Position numbers and translations under genes: made by a program. A stretch of 64,000 bases of DNA from Trichostrongylus colubriformis (Eukaryota > Nematoda > Chromadorea > Rhabditida > Trichostrongylidae). The stretch lies in contig OZ022259.1 in assembly GCA_963978905.1 (NCBI GenBank), forward strand, positions 9,362,001 to 9,426,000, written 5' to 3'. This document shows positions 35,895 to 48,169 of this stretch, one piece after another; the first letter of the stretch is position 1; each line of letters starts with the position of its first letter. Under the pieces are notes generated by a model, which was given only the letters and a program-made list of their open reading frames with translations, did not search any database and was not told the DNA's origin.

Positions 35895-36175
35895 GGCTTT
35901 ATCGCGATCGAGCCGTGCTGCCGTCCATCCGCTGATGACTACTGTGGAGGGAAGGACAACGTTCCCGGGCGGCTGACTTGACCTTTCGCCCGTCTGCAAT
36001 CTACCCCATTGGCTAATGACGCAGAGGGGCGCAAGAGCAGATGAGGGTTTTGGGTTTCCATTTCTTACGGTTTTCGCTATTTCATTTCGTTCTTTCTCTA
36101 TTTTGTACTTCTGAGCACTCCTACTTTTATATTCCACGATCTGTCGAATTTATCATTTCAAGTATTTTTAATTCA
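35895..36175. repeat. Dispersed repeat family A, copy 3
   Basis: Shares cccgtctgcaatctacccca, cgttctttctctatttt and tttatattccac with the copies near 3.1 and 24.9 kb. Confidence 0.7.
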
Positions 36176-36579
36176 TTGTATGAGCCAAATCGCACACTGC
36201 CATCGCGCTGAATGGGACAAGAAGGTCGTTCCGACATCTCGAATAGGATCTATTAAAACAAAAAATTCATCCTTTTTATTGGTTCACGTTGTATTCATTA
36301 TTTATATGAACAATACATTGTTGACTTATGTCATTTATAAAAAGTAAGATGTTTGCCGTTACTTTGATTACTTTCGGTGCGTCAGCCCAACGTAACGCGC
36401 ACCAAGTCGCAACGGCCTAATCTTCCACTCCGGTGCGTAAAGCCTATAAGGCAAAATTCTATCGATTTTGGCCCCTCACTGCATATGTTGTTGATCCGGC
36501 ATTCATATTATGAAGCACCCTTCTAAACTGCAAAGAGCGTAACAATAGAAAGTATGCATCCATCAGTGTAGGACGCTAA

Positions 36580-36736
36580 GGCAGTGTTCATAGTTCACGA
36601 TTCAGGCGATCGCGCGATCCACGCGATCGCGTGCTTTACGCGATCGCGTGATCGCCTGAATCACCCAATCAATATGTATCTTTTTCCTTCCGCCTGAATC
36701 GCGTGATCGCCTGAATCGTGAACTATGAACACTGCC
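36580..36736. mobile_element. TWA-flanked MITE family F, copy 2 (157 bp)
   Basis: Ends are ggcagtgttcatagttcacg and its inverse; flanked by TAA at 36577-36579 and 36737-36739. The interior holds one round of the acgcgatcgcgt palindromes. Confidence 0.92.
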
Positions 36737-36899
36737 TAAGAACAACGTGGTCGAAACAGTGCCTATCTGTTAACCAAGATTCGATAGCGCTTTTGAAGCC
36801 GAGTGAGTTTGCGAGAACTTCCATCGACTTGTACCAGTGATTGAAAAGTTACATGAACTTGGGAGATATGTCAACATAGGATTTCGCGTCTTACACGAC

Positions 36900-37205
36900 T
36901 GAACCTGAACCCTCATCCTCGCACAAGCAAAACAAAAAATTTAAGCCTAATAGTGGAAGGAGCTCCGGCATGCGTGAACCGCTTACACTGAGCTAATGAT
37001 GTCGCGCTGTCATCCCTCATTCGAAACCGTTCTATTATAAGATCAGCTTGCATATTCAATAGTACATTAGGCCTTACTTTATAGAGGTAAAGGCTTCCAC
37101 TAAGGAAGACTTGGGCTTGAGATGCAAGCAACCCCACACGACACAAAACTACAGCAGCACCCACTCCCGTCCCTCCACGCAAGCCAATTACACTGCAAAG
37201 CAATT
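36900..37205. repeat. Diverged dispersed repeat related to 16950-17520
   Basis: Shares tcgcgctgtcatccctca, ggccttactttatagaggta and related blocks with sequence near 16990-17400 and 38780-38960. No frame is conserved. Confidence 0.5.
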
Positions 37206-37209
37206 GTTA

Positions 37210-37850
37210 TTCTGGCATAGGGCATGAAAAACGCCCGTTCAAAAACGAAACCTAACAAAACTTGAGAACTGCTGAACTATCTCACCCACTTTCAGGTCCT
37301 TCCATCGAGTAGTAAAGTTCCAACAAATACAGCGAAAGCAGTAAAGTACAAGCTAACAAAGAAAAAATGAACAAAGGGGAGTGCAGGAGAATGCGAACCA
37401 GTTCCAAAGGATATCCGACAAAAAGCTGCATACCACATTCAAGCTAAGTAGCAAACATTTAACACGATGACGACCGTGTGACACAACGTCGTGTCACAGC
37501 CACTTTACAGATTCTTTTCAACTATTTGAATCTAATTGCTATACAATGTATATATCGTACGAATACATTGTTGTTGAAAGCATTGCCCATAGGAATTGCT
37601 TCCAATGGCTGAATCATATCTAAATACATGGATAAGTAAATGGTACTGAGCGCACTTCACAGGCTCACAATGGAAATGATGGTTGCAAAAATGATGCTTT
37701 CATAGTGCCATTATCGAAGCAAAGGATCATTTCAGAATCTGTAATCATAGTCCGATATTATCACACTAAATTTGCTATAATCCCAAACACCTTCATTGGG
37801 GAAGAATATCTTGGAACAGGCGCATGTTGCCTCATCTCGGCTCAAATCTG
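37210..37850. other. Intergenic, no gene recognised
   Basis: AT-rich sequence with no exon chain or repeat end that I can identify. Confidence 0.4.
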
Positions 37851-37855
37851 GTCTA

Positions 37856-38190
37856 GGGTCAAACAAAGCAAGGGTGGGGGGAGGGACGCAACTTTGTGCC
37901 GGATCTCCTTTCCTTCCTAGGCTTAAGCTTAGATTGATATCCCCTCCTCCACATAAAAAAGTACCTGACAGGTCTCGTCTGCCGGTCAAATAAAGTCGAG
38001 GACGCAACTTTGCGTCGACGTCGAAGCTCCTTTCCCTCTCTAAGCTTAGGCTAAAATTGAAATCCCCTCCTCCCACATGAAAAAGCATCTGTTAAAGCAT
38101 AGGTCTCATCCGCTTAGCCTAAGCTAGGGAGGGAAAGAAGCTTTGACGTCGGTGAAGATTTTGCATCTCCCCGCCGACTTTATCTGACCC
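37856..38190. repeat. Foldback family D, copy 2, with internal partial duplication
   Basis: The right end (ccgactttatctgaccc) pairs with gggtcaaacaaag at 37856 and better with ggtcaaataaagtcgagg at 37984. The left arm (gacgcaactttg, ctcctttcc, aggctta, cccctcctcc) is therefore present twice, as if one element had inserted into or duplicated within another. Confidence 0.75.
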
Positions 38191-38759
38191 ATGGCCTATG
38201 TATCTAAACATGGATCACTACACAATTCCAATGTGGAAAAATAGCGAACAGAAAGTCTTCCATAAAGAGGTGTCACATCGAAGTCGCGTGGCACTTGTCG
38301 TAATCGTAGAAAAAGGGTGCGCAGTCGAATCATCCTGCACAGGATTTTATGGTGTAGTGAGTTTTGATTTCCTAGACGGGCTTCAACAAAAAATGGCCAA
38401 TATGGCAATGGATGTATGCAATAATCGATGAAAAAAGTGAATGCTTTCCGACAGTGCGAATTCGGATGACAAAAGCCACCGGGACAAAACAATGGAGTAG
38501 ACCAAGCGACGTTTCCATGCAACACGTCAGCGTAATGAAGCTGAACCAACGGAATTCTACGGAACGCATTGATCGGTTGACGGGGCGGAGCCGACGTGAC
38601 TGTGCCGCGATCGCCGTCGCGCGCGACACCATTCGCCGCCAAGCACGAGTTTTTGAACTGAGCTCGGAAATCGTCTAGTGCACACTTCCGAACTACTTAT
38701 CATTCTTGCATTTGAAGCCTGTTGGTTTCGAAACAGATTGATCCGTTGGACTCTTAGGT

Positions 38760-38980
38760 GGTTCTGCAGTGGGGGGGGGACACTCATTGTTGCGCTCTCG
38801 TCGCTCACTCGGAGCCACATCATCAGTTTGTATACTTGAGTGTATATTTTCACCTAAGCCTTGCTTTAGGTAAGTATGGCCCCTCCCAAAGTTAAGGTAA
38901 GGCTGACTAAGCAATAGTGCCGGACGCCGAGCTCAGTGGAGTGCACCATCACCCCTCCCCCCTTAGCATCTATTAGGGAC
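38760..38980. repeat. Diverged dispersed repeat, third copy
   Basis: Contains gacactcattgttgcgctct, gtatacttgagtgtatattt and aagccttgctttaggtaagt, shared with 16.97-17.4 kb and, in part, with the 139-bp tandem units in the SMIM14 intron. Confidence 0.5.
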
Positions 38981-39266
38981 TTTTTGATATTACCCATGTG
39001 CCCTCCGCAGGTGGACGATTTTATTTGATTTCCTGGGAATCTCAGACACTTCTCGGAGTGCCGTATTGTGATGTTAGGTCATTTGTTATTGTCGCGTCGC
39101 AAGCGCGGATGTATAGTGGAGTTTTGGATCAGTGTAACATGAACTTCAGGCTGGTGTCAGACTTTTCGGTTGTGCAGTGTCGCTTTTTTCGCCCAAAATT
39201 CTGCGACTTTGAAGTCCTATGATGCTCGGAAATTCGTCAGTCCTACATCTGTCCTACGTGAAGATA

Positions 39267-39760
39267 TTGTTCAGGGTTCGCGATTTAGGCGTTTAGGCAA
39301 CCAGGAGGAAGGGAAATAATACGTAGATATAGACTATTGCACGCACCGTTGGCCGGCCGTGACTGCGTACCGGCTTGAGGACAGCTGGCTTTTTTCGGCA
39401 ACACGCTTCCTGCCGCGAGGTCAGACACCAGACAGGCCAGAGTACGCGACGCCAAAGCTCCTTCCCTGAAAAGGCTTAGGCAAATCCGAGAGACCCAGAC
39501 GGCGAAGGACGACATAGACGCGGGGTTACGCAATCACGGCCGGCCAACGGTGCGTGCAATAGTTGATATCATAATACGTATTGGTTACGCGATCAAGCGA
39601 TCAGACTATTGAGGCGAAGAGGAGAGCATTAGCGATTATTCGATTGGCAACTAGATCGCCTGATCCTCTGGTCGCGTGATCAATACGTATCCTTTCTTTA
39701 TCATATTATTTCTTGAATCGCTGGATCGCTTGATCGCCTGAATCGCTAACTCTGAACACA
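39267..39760. repeat. Old relative of MITE family F with a nested 231-bp foldback
   Basis: The outer ends (gttcagggttcgcgatttag; gaatcgctaactctgaac) and the gatcgcctgaatcgct modules resemble family F but are diverged. Inside, 39333-39563 has about 35-bp arms with one mismatch (actattgcacgcaccgttgg, then ccggccgtgactgcg) and the flanks gatat / gatat, consistent with a separate later insertion. Confidence 0.75.
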
Positions 39761-39863
39761 ACCGACGAAAGAAGGCACAAATCTTGCGGAAATTCGCAAC
39801 GTTTTCACTGCGAGTATTCATGACGAAGTGACATTTTTCGTGTTAGGCGATTGATAGACTTAA

Positions 39864-40003
39864 GGCAGTGTTCATAGTTCACGATTCAGGCGATCACGCG
39901 ATTCAGGCGGAAGGAAAAAGATACATATTGATTGGGTGATTCAGGCGATCACGCGATCGCGTAGATCGCGCGATCGCCTGAATCGTGAACTATGAACACT
40001 GCC
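39864..40003. mobile_element. TWA-flanked MITE family F, copy 3 (140 bp)
   Basis: Ends as in the other two copies; TAA at 39861-39863 and 40004-40006. The interior is the shortest of the three. Confidence 0.92.
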
Positions 40004-41273
40004 TAACGATTGTGTGATTTCGCTGGGAGTTCGTAGCATCGTAGGATTGGGGGATCGCGCACAAAATCGTGAATTCCGGCATCTCAAGTCACAGGGTGCG
40101 TGCCGAAAAGTTGGAAAGTCTATATCAGGCTCTCTCAGAAGAATACAACTCTTGCTTCAGTACTACTACGTGGGTTAACAAAGTTCTCCTTGCCCGGATG
40201 TGAGCATCACTGCGCTGTCACCGTCGTCCATAGTAGGTTCGGAGTTAGTCGCTCAAACCTGGAATTTGTTAAAGTTGGCTAGCCACTTGTCATTTAGTGG
40301 GATACCTCATTTCGCTCGAATCTACAATCAGCGTGGATGAAGGATAGCATGATATAATTTCTTCTTTCTTTGGAAAAGGTGGTTTGCGTTTGAAAAATGG
40401 TGGCATTCATCAGCTTTTCTTGGATGTGGTGATTGGGGAATGGTAATGTTGTTCATCCACTTTGCGGCTCCTTGGCCCACAATCATACTTCTTTCTAGTT
40501 CTTTTTTATCTTCACCTTTTGATTATGATGGTAATTGGGTTTGAATGCTCTGTTCACATTGTTTGTATCCACATTCACTCTTTGACCAGTGTGGGATTTT
40601 CAAAAAGATGTTTACTTTTTCAGTTTCATGGAAAACTTCAATTATACCCCTATGCAGAGGCGGGGCAATAAACGACGAAGCCGAAGGAACAACAGTACGT
40701 GATTCATGTCTGCTTTCAATCATTTTTCACGAAACCTCTTGCCGTATTTCTCGCCATAAAAGGCGAATAGTTCATTTTGAACTATGCTGTAGGCGTTGCT
40801 TTACGGGGTCAAGCATTGGTGGGAAATCCCCGAAAGGCGGAAGGTCGCAAATAGCTGGGTTGAGTGAGGATCGCTATCCACAACGAAAAACCCATGCCGA
40901 AATCTGGTTAGGGCTCGTTTTGTAAGAAGTCGCTCGGGTCCAATTTTTTCCTTACACTGCTTACCCCTGAGGCTATCGAGGTGATCATCACGATACTTCC
41001 CTTATCTCTTCTTTGCTCCTAATAAGTCAAAACTCAATATTTCTGTTTTGCTATCATGTCATAAGTGCACGAAAAGTGTCGGTTCGCTCATGGATCAGTT
41101 TTCTGCGTTAAGGAAATCCCTGGACGGACGGCGTCGGAGATGATCCGGGTGAATATGGTGTTAGAGGATCACCGAACACAAATTCAGCTGCAATATTCAA
41201 GCCCACAAAACGGAAGCGGTATCTCCCTGACACTTCGAATGACGTCTGGACAGTGATCGATTTTTTATTGCAG

Positions 41274-44200
41274 TGAAAAAGTGGTTATCGACAATACACG
41301 GTATGAAAGCTTGCCCATGTGTGGTTATGATGTGCGCCTACCTCTCGGAATGAAACCGTATCCATCACAGAAACTTATGATGGTGCGCATGATCACGGCA
41401 CTCACGAAGAGATTAAATTTTTTAGCTGAAAGCCCAACAGGAAGTGGTATGAATTTCGATGATGGAAATAGCCTTGTAACGTAGTTCAATGAAACTGATG
41501 AAAAGATGAAACAAATCCAGTATTCTATATTTTCGCCTTTAAGCAATCACAAATTCATTTTATTACTTACATGGCTTTTAGGGCTAGCCATGATTGCAGA
41601 CAATCTAGTTTATCTAAGCGTTTTTGATCAGGAAAAACAATGGCTTTGCTGGCCTCAAGTTGCGCTTGGTTGGATGACTACCGGAAAAAGCGGCGGTCTG
41701 CTGTATTAACTTGTCCTACACATGGTGAAGGCAGTGGCGCATCATACGCCTCCGGTAAGTTTATCTCTTACTAATGATTCATTTACGTAGTTTTATCATA
41801 TCATCTTCTCTTAATGAAGCTTACAGCAAAGCAGGAACCTGCAGAAGGGGATTTGTGCAATGCAGATAGAAAGCCCGATTTTGATGAGGTAGGAAGCCGA
41901 CAACAGTTCTCAACGAGAAGGTGACAGACTACGAGACATTAATTTTCAGATCAAACCCCAGACGTTTGGTATCAAAGAATCTCTGCCGTGTAAGTAGTTT
42001 CATTAGTGGCGTTTCGGTCACAATTATAATTATTACACATCATGCATGCTTTAGATGACGAAGAGTTCTTCTCAGATTTTGCCTACAGCCCTCGAACACA
42101 ACAGTATGGGGTTGGTTTGATTTAATTTCATAGTGAAACATAGCTGGAAAACGTCTAGATGGTATTTTTCTGAGACATCATAACTAATGTAAGCAGTAGA
42201 AAAATAACCGCAGAAACCACGGTTTTGGTAATGTGAATTCCACTTCCTTTGCCGTTGTGCCCATTTCCACTTCGTAGAAGGATTATACGTTTTGACCAAG
42301 CGATCCCACGACCATCACTTTCTGGACCTTCTTTGAACTGCAAATGTACAGTAAGGTATCTAAGGTATAGTAAGGAATCTACAGTAAGGTTACGAGATAT
42401 GACTGCACTGTTATATTTCAGAAAACTGATTCATCAAAAGATCAGCCGACGCCGAAAATTGACAAGTCGTGCACATGTTTACCGTTAGTTTTCTCTCACA
42501 GTTCTTTCCCGTGCAAGGTCTAGATTCTGATCGTTTTAGTAGGACTCGTGTTTATTATGGTACCAGAACACACAAGCAAATTGGGCAAGTTGTCAGAGAA
42601 TTCGCTCGTCTTCCGTATGGAGGTGTTATAAGGTAGGTTCAAAACGATTTCCTGTGATTTACCTTCCCTTTGTAATCCTAATTTTTCATCATTTTGAAAA
42701 TTCCTTCGGGACAAATTTTCCATTGCCGTGATAGCGCTTTCAACACAACCATTTACAGTCACACAATATTAGCAAGCCGAGAACAGTCGTGCATCAATCA
42801 AGCAGCTCGAAAATCGGCAGATGTATCAGGCCACTGCAAAGAGCTCATCTCTTCTGGCGGTGTAAGAATATATTTTTTTATCGCTAAATTTCTATAATGC
42901 AGAAGTGAGCATATGGCAAATCCGTACATAGCGTTCTGTTGATGAAACAGCAGACCACGTGCCCGGTGCTTGTCGTCACCGGGTACAAGGAAAGTCTACA
43001 GACATACGTATTGCGGCAAATAAAGACCTGAGAGTCGCGAGACTTCCTAAAGAACGACTGCTCCCCATTTTCTGCCATCTGCCCGCTGAACACAGTTGCT
43101 GCCACATCGCAAGTTTCCGCGCTTCAGATAATCTGTCGAGAGACCACTCATCGTTATTTTATAGGCTGTTTTGCAATCCATACATGTCTCTAATACGGTA
43201 ACGTTTTCGTCAGTTTCAGCTTGGATGCCAGTTCAAAGATGCCATGAAAGGAAAATATGAAAGGGCGATTAGTGTGCGAAACGTCTTGCAGCAAATGGTA
43301 AACGAAAGACTCATTCGTTACATTTTGAACTCTGCCATTTCATTTATCAAAAGGTTTCCAAATCATAGGATGCTGTGGTGTTCGATATAGAAGAATTGGT
43401 GGAAACACTGTCATCGATGCCAAGTCCGATCTGCCCTTATTTTTCATCCACACGGATACTTACCCAAGATGCGGATCTCATTTTCTGCCCATTCAGTTAC
43501 CTTGTCGGTTCGTTCAGCTATGACATCGTTGTGCTTTCTATCATTGTTCTCGATCTTTTCAGATCCGATTATACGCAATTCCTCCGATGTTTTTCTGAAG
43601 AACAGTGTAGTTATATTGGATGAAGCTCACAATATCGAGGACAACTGTCGGGAGGCCGCGAGCTTCACATTTTTTGAGAAGGAAATCGCAGATGCTTTGG
43701 CAAATCTGAGGGAAAAAGGTAAATTCAATGATTACGAGCGCCTGTGATGTGGCTATACGTTTACTCCTTCATAGAGAAACTTGCCTTCAATCTAATCGAA
43801 AAATGTGCCACTGGTGCTGATTTGATGGAAGGTGTTGAGAAGGAGGCAATCAACACAACCATAGAAAATTACACGAACGATCAAAAGCACATAACCACGG
43901 TAATTTTCGATTGTGGTCGCAAGAGGTTTATCGCATCGTAATCTTTCAGTTAGCAATACTTGTGAGCGACATATTTAAATGGTTCCGTGATTCAGCCAAA
44001 TTGCTGGAATGCTCAAAAGCCGACCGATCGGGGAGGCGCTCGCAGACAGTGTGAGGAGTTATTCGTTTGTTCCACTGCTCTATGTAAAAATTTCTACTTT
44101 CAGTAATCACGCACATCTTGATCTAGATCTGAAAAGGTTCCACTTACATCCAGATAATAAGGCTCGATATGAAAAAGTTCAGGTAAGGGAAATGCATGTT

Positions 44201-47200
44201 TTCTAATCTATCAGGGTATTATTTCAATGCTGCGGTCAAAGTTGGAGGAAGAAACCCAGTGAGAACAGAATTGGACAACTCGCTCACTTTCAACACTGAT
44301 GAGAGAAACTTGTATCGTCTATTATCAATTTAGGCTGCCTTCAGTGGGCTTATCTCAGCTTCTAGAGACGGACAAGAGAATCGCGATGTCGAAATGAAAG
44401 TCAGCTCAACAGCTATAGTTTGTGTCGAGAAGTGGCTGTATTTTGTTGGTTTTTTCAAGGACGAAGAAAAGAGAAGCATGTACAAGTGAGTTGTATCAGG
44501 TCGCTCGGAAAGTTCTTGCAATTTGTGACCTCGTTTTCAAAGCGCTTATCTCGGATGATACATCTTTGTCGATGAGAATCAGCAAGTTTTCGCCAACAAG
44601 ATAGGAGCTTTGTTAATCTCGGTCGTTCAAAACTGTGCCAGATGCGATGAATCTTTCGGAGGTCGTCTCAGCACTGTGTTGGGCCTTAAAGCATTTATGC
44701 CGAAGAAAGCTGTCCAGACTCTCAAAAATAGGGAATCGGTAGTGCCAGGTCGGATGAGTATAGTGGATCCCGCAAAGTTTCGTAGCACTGCTCCTTCAAC
44801 TTTTTCAAAGTTATGCAAAATGAGGTCATGCGTTGTCGTAAAGAAATATAGGTTCCTCCCTATCAGCCAGTATTGAGCTCATGATCTACAGTTTGTGATT
44901 CATCTTGCGAGCCTTTCGTAGTACTTTCCAGCCGTAGTATGCGATGGGATCCATGAAGATGTGGTGGAGTAGAGCAGTCGTAACCATTATACCGTCGCCA
45001 CGCCGATGAGGCTGACTGCTACGTGCTTGATCCAATGCGGTTAAGAAATGGGTTGTTTGTTAGCGGTAGAAAAAGGATGTTCTAGACCAGGTGTAAAGCT
45101 GTCGTTCGTTCATTCTGTTTGAGAGACTTTAAAAAATTTACTTCATGCCATGAACGCTACTACATACAGGGTGGGGCAAAATTACGGAAACAAGGCGCGG
45201 GTGCGGGAACTTTGACCCCTGAGGCGCTTTTCCCATTCGGGAAGCTCCTGCTTGTTCTTAATCGATTCAGTGCAACCATCTCTACTAACCAGCACAAAAA
45301 ATTTCATCTTCGGTTCAAAATGACGAGGCCATCTCCTCACCGGAATTCCATCACCTACCTGCACCACCAAGGACTCCGAGCGATTAGCACCTCCCGTCGT
45401 CTGAAGATATCAAGAAGTCTTGTATCGGAAACAATCGCAAGGTTTACAGAGCTAGGAAACCTTTCCGACCGACCAGGACGTGGAAAACCGACTTCTGCCA
45501 CGATCAGGGCGAACATCAAGAGAGTGCGTGATCGTCTGCGTTTGAAGCCACTGTGGTCGCTTTGGAAGATGGCAGAAGAAATGTCGATTTCCACGTGACA
45601 GATGGGCAGGATTGTGAAAGATCACTTGGAAACTGAAGGCCCACAAGCAAGGAGAAGGCCAGTTTCTTTCTGCCGACAGCAAAAAGAACAGAAACCAACG
45701 CTGCAGGAAATTTTCCTAGGTTTCATTGCCTTTGATGAATGGTCTCCCGGTTCACCGGACCTCAACCCACTCGATTTCTCTGTATGGAGTGTCCTCGAGC
45801 ATAAGGCATGCTCAAAACCCCATCCCGGCCTTAATTACTCGAAGGCAGCGCTGGAGAAAGCATGGGATGGGTTGGATGAAGGCTATCTCCTCGCCACGGT
45901 CAACGCGTTTTCGGAGCGTCTTCGAGCCTATATCGAAGTAAATGGAGATGGTTTCAAAAAAAGTAGTACTGTTTGTTCAGTTTTTTCTGGAGAGTAAATC
46001 GGTAATACTCATGTTCTTGTTCGAGCTGAAATAAGGTTTTTGGGTAGCATCAACTTTGTTTCCGTAATTTTGCCCCACCCTGTATTTTTGGTAGAGCGAG
46101 AAGAGCGCTTCAATATGATAGAGGCAACCCGATGGAAGAACCAAAAATCAAATGAGAAAGTCGAGCATTTGAAACCCGCAGGAACTTCCCGAACGACCAG
46201 TAGAAACATGTGACCATTCGTCTTGTGAAATAGTTTCGTTGACAGAAATTTTGGCAGCTCCTTTCGTTTTTACAGGATGAATGTGAGCAGCGAACCGATG
46301 AACAGGTTTAATGAGTACTCTTCGGACACTCATGGAGAAGCTCGCTGGGAAGGTCCTAAAAATGTAAACTACAGTCAAAGCGATGGTGCAGACGTGTGGC
46401 TTTCATCTACTGAAGGTCCTGCGTGTCACGATCCAATTCTGGCCGGCTACAAAACGTCTTTGAGCCTGTGGTGCATGAGTCCAGAATTGGTAAGCCACCT
46501 CTGTAGTTGGTACGATGTTCTCATGTCTGGGCCTTCGATTTTGCAGGCTTTTACCAGTGCTTTCGGTGAATGTCGATCTGTCATCCTTGCATCTGGCACA
46601 CTGTGTCCTGTCGACACGCTTAAGACTGAACTGGGACTCAAGTTCCATTCGCAGGTGAGTTAGCGTTTGACTGTCGAAGTGAGACTCAATGAGGACTCGC
46701 TTGCATGGATGTGGTTGATAACGTGCACATTTCAATGTATTATTTCCAGATGGAAGGTGATCAAGTTATCCCTGCTGATCAGATTTTTGCCTCCGTCTTG
46801 CCCGTGGTTAGTTACTCATCACTCTCACTATGTAAAACTACCAAAATTTTCGTATAAGGTACCGATCTAGAGCCTAAATGGATACACGCTGTGTGCAACT
46901 TACCAAAATGTAAACGACGCCAACAGTAGGTTCATTGGTGAGCTGGCATCAACAGTTTGGTAGGTGATCAGAGCATCGTTGATTTCAGTGCCATTCTTCA
47001 GTGAATTCGTTCACTACTGAAGTCATTGTCAATTTGTTTTTTTTTTCGTTACGGTGATGTATTTAGCCGCATTTCTGTGACTGTGCCGAAGGGGATTCTT
47101 TGTTTCCTACCCAGCTACCGACTACTAGATCAGCTTTTTGAACATATGGAAATAACCCTTGCACTACGCCAGGTTCAAACCCGGAAGGTACGGCTGTATG

Positions 47201-48164
47201 TACTTCCACTGTTCTTGGTCTTTATTCGGGTCACTGCACAGTTTAGGTAGTGGTGAAAGAACCTCGACGTTCTTCAGACTTGCCCAGCGTTATGGAGATA
47301 TATGAAGACGCAGTGAGAAATCCTGGAAACTATGGTCGCCATGTAGATGGTGCTCTTATGTTTGCTGTCTTCCGAGGAAAGGTTCGTTATTTGAAAGGGT
47401 CTACAATCCTATCTCCCAAGAGGCCACAGACAAATCTGAACTTAATTTAATTAACACAAAGTACGTGTGGATCGTGCGTAGTTGTTAGGTTTGTTAGTGG
47501 ACAGCCTGTTTTGTGAACAATTCTTGCAATATTCTTTTTTCTCTTCAGGTGTCTGAAGGCATAGACTTCACTGATGACCTTGCAAGGGTAGTGATATCTG
47601 TAGGAATCCCTTTTCCTAATGCCATGGATGACTTGGTATGTTCAATAAACACATTCTCCTTTTGGCCTCTTACAATTAGTGGCTTAGCTATCGCCAACAC
47701 TACTTAGGTAAAAGAAAAGAAGGCTTACAACAACGAGTTTTGTAAAACAAAGGCTCTTCTTTCGGGAGACCAGTGGTATGTCTCACAAGCATATCGAGCA
47801 CTTAACCAGGCTCTAGGCAGGTTCGAACTTTCATTTTTTCATGTATTCGCTCGGCATACGTCGGCATTTAGATGTTTGCGACATAGAAATGACTGGGGAG
47901 CTCTAGTTCTCATAGATCAGAGATTGATGGAGCAAGCGAAGCCTGAACAGAGCATGAGTAAGTACCGAATTTGTGTTTCATTTGTCAGATTAAGGTGATC
48001 GTAGTTTATGTTCAGAAGCGATCTCAACAGCACGGGTTTCAAAATGGATCCGGAAGCAATTAATTGTGTATCCACAGTTCAGTGATTTCGATGCAGCTTT
48101 ATCCGAGTTTGTGCGACGTATGCAGCTCAAAGATGAGGAAAGCTGTGCGACCACGACCATCTGA
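41274..48164 (+). CDS. dog-1: FANCJ/BRIP1 (DOG-1) Fe-S DNA helicase, first exon not found
   Basis: This is a nuclear 5'-3' superfamily 2 helicase that unwinds G-quadruplexes and acts in crosslink repair. Main exons: 41274-41446, 41632-41754, 41827-41888, 41950-41989, 42055-42110, ~42423-42485, 42502-42632, 42759-42861, 43220-43297, 43369-43507, 43563-43718, 43775-43899, two small uncertain ones (~43997-44050, ~44104-44181), 44334-44485, 46276-46489, 46547-46654, 46750-46806, 46871-46959, 47067-47187, 47247-47381, 47549-47635, 47708-47820, 47872-47957, 48016-48164. Motifs: Walker [10 protein letters not shown] split by the first intron seen; [10 protein letters not shown]; four Fe-S cysteines ([29 protein letters not shown]); DEAH ([12 protein letters not shown]); [48 protein letters not shown]. 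The C-terminus stops soon after the helicase core, without the vertebrate BRCA1-binding tail. The phase of the 42.4-kb exon and the two uncertain exons is unresolved. Confidence 0.95.
44705..44870 (+). repeat. Interspersed repeat, mate of 63015-63170
   Basis: About 160 bp match, inverted, the sequence at 63015-63170 (gtggatcccgcaaagtttcg, tttttcaaagtt, atgaggtcatgcgttgtcgt, aaagaaa-atag). It lies in the dog-1 intron 44486-46275; the mate lies in a duo intron. Confidence 0.85.
45165..46084 (+). mobile_element. Tc1-like element with internally deleted transposase, TA-flanked
   Basis: The element is 45167-46082 (916 bp), with 27-bp perfect inverted ends beginning cagggtggggcaaaattacg and TA on both sides. 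A plus-strand frame from about 45320 gives a helix-turn-helix N-terminus ([40 protein letters not shown]) ending at a stop near 45598. A second frame (45602-45997) gives the C-terminal part ([20 protein letters not shown]). The middle of the catalytic domain, with the first two acidic residues, is missing, so the copy depends on others for movement. It sits in a dog-1 intron. Confidence 0.93.
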
Positions 48165-48169
48165 ACACA

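Noticed and set aside
38196..38642. 148-codon minus-strand open frame
   Set aside because: No family pattern, and overlapping frames on the other strand are equally open in part; no splice context.
32140..40003. High density of gcgatcgc, as in cyanobacterial HIP1 sites
   Set aside because: The octamers are confined to TWA-flanked MITEs within worm sequence; there is no sign of bacterial DNA.
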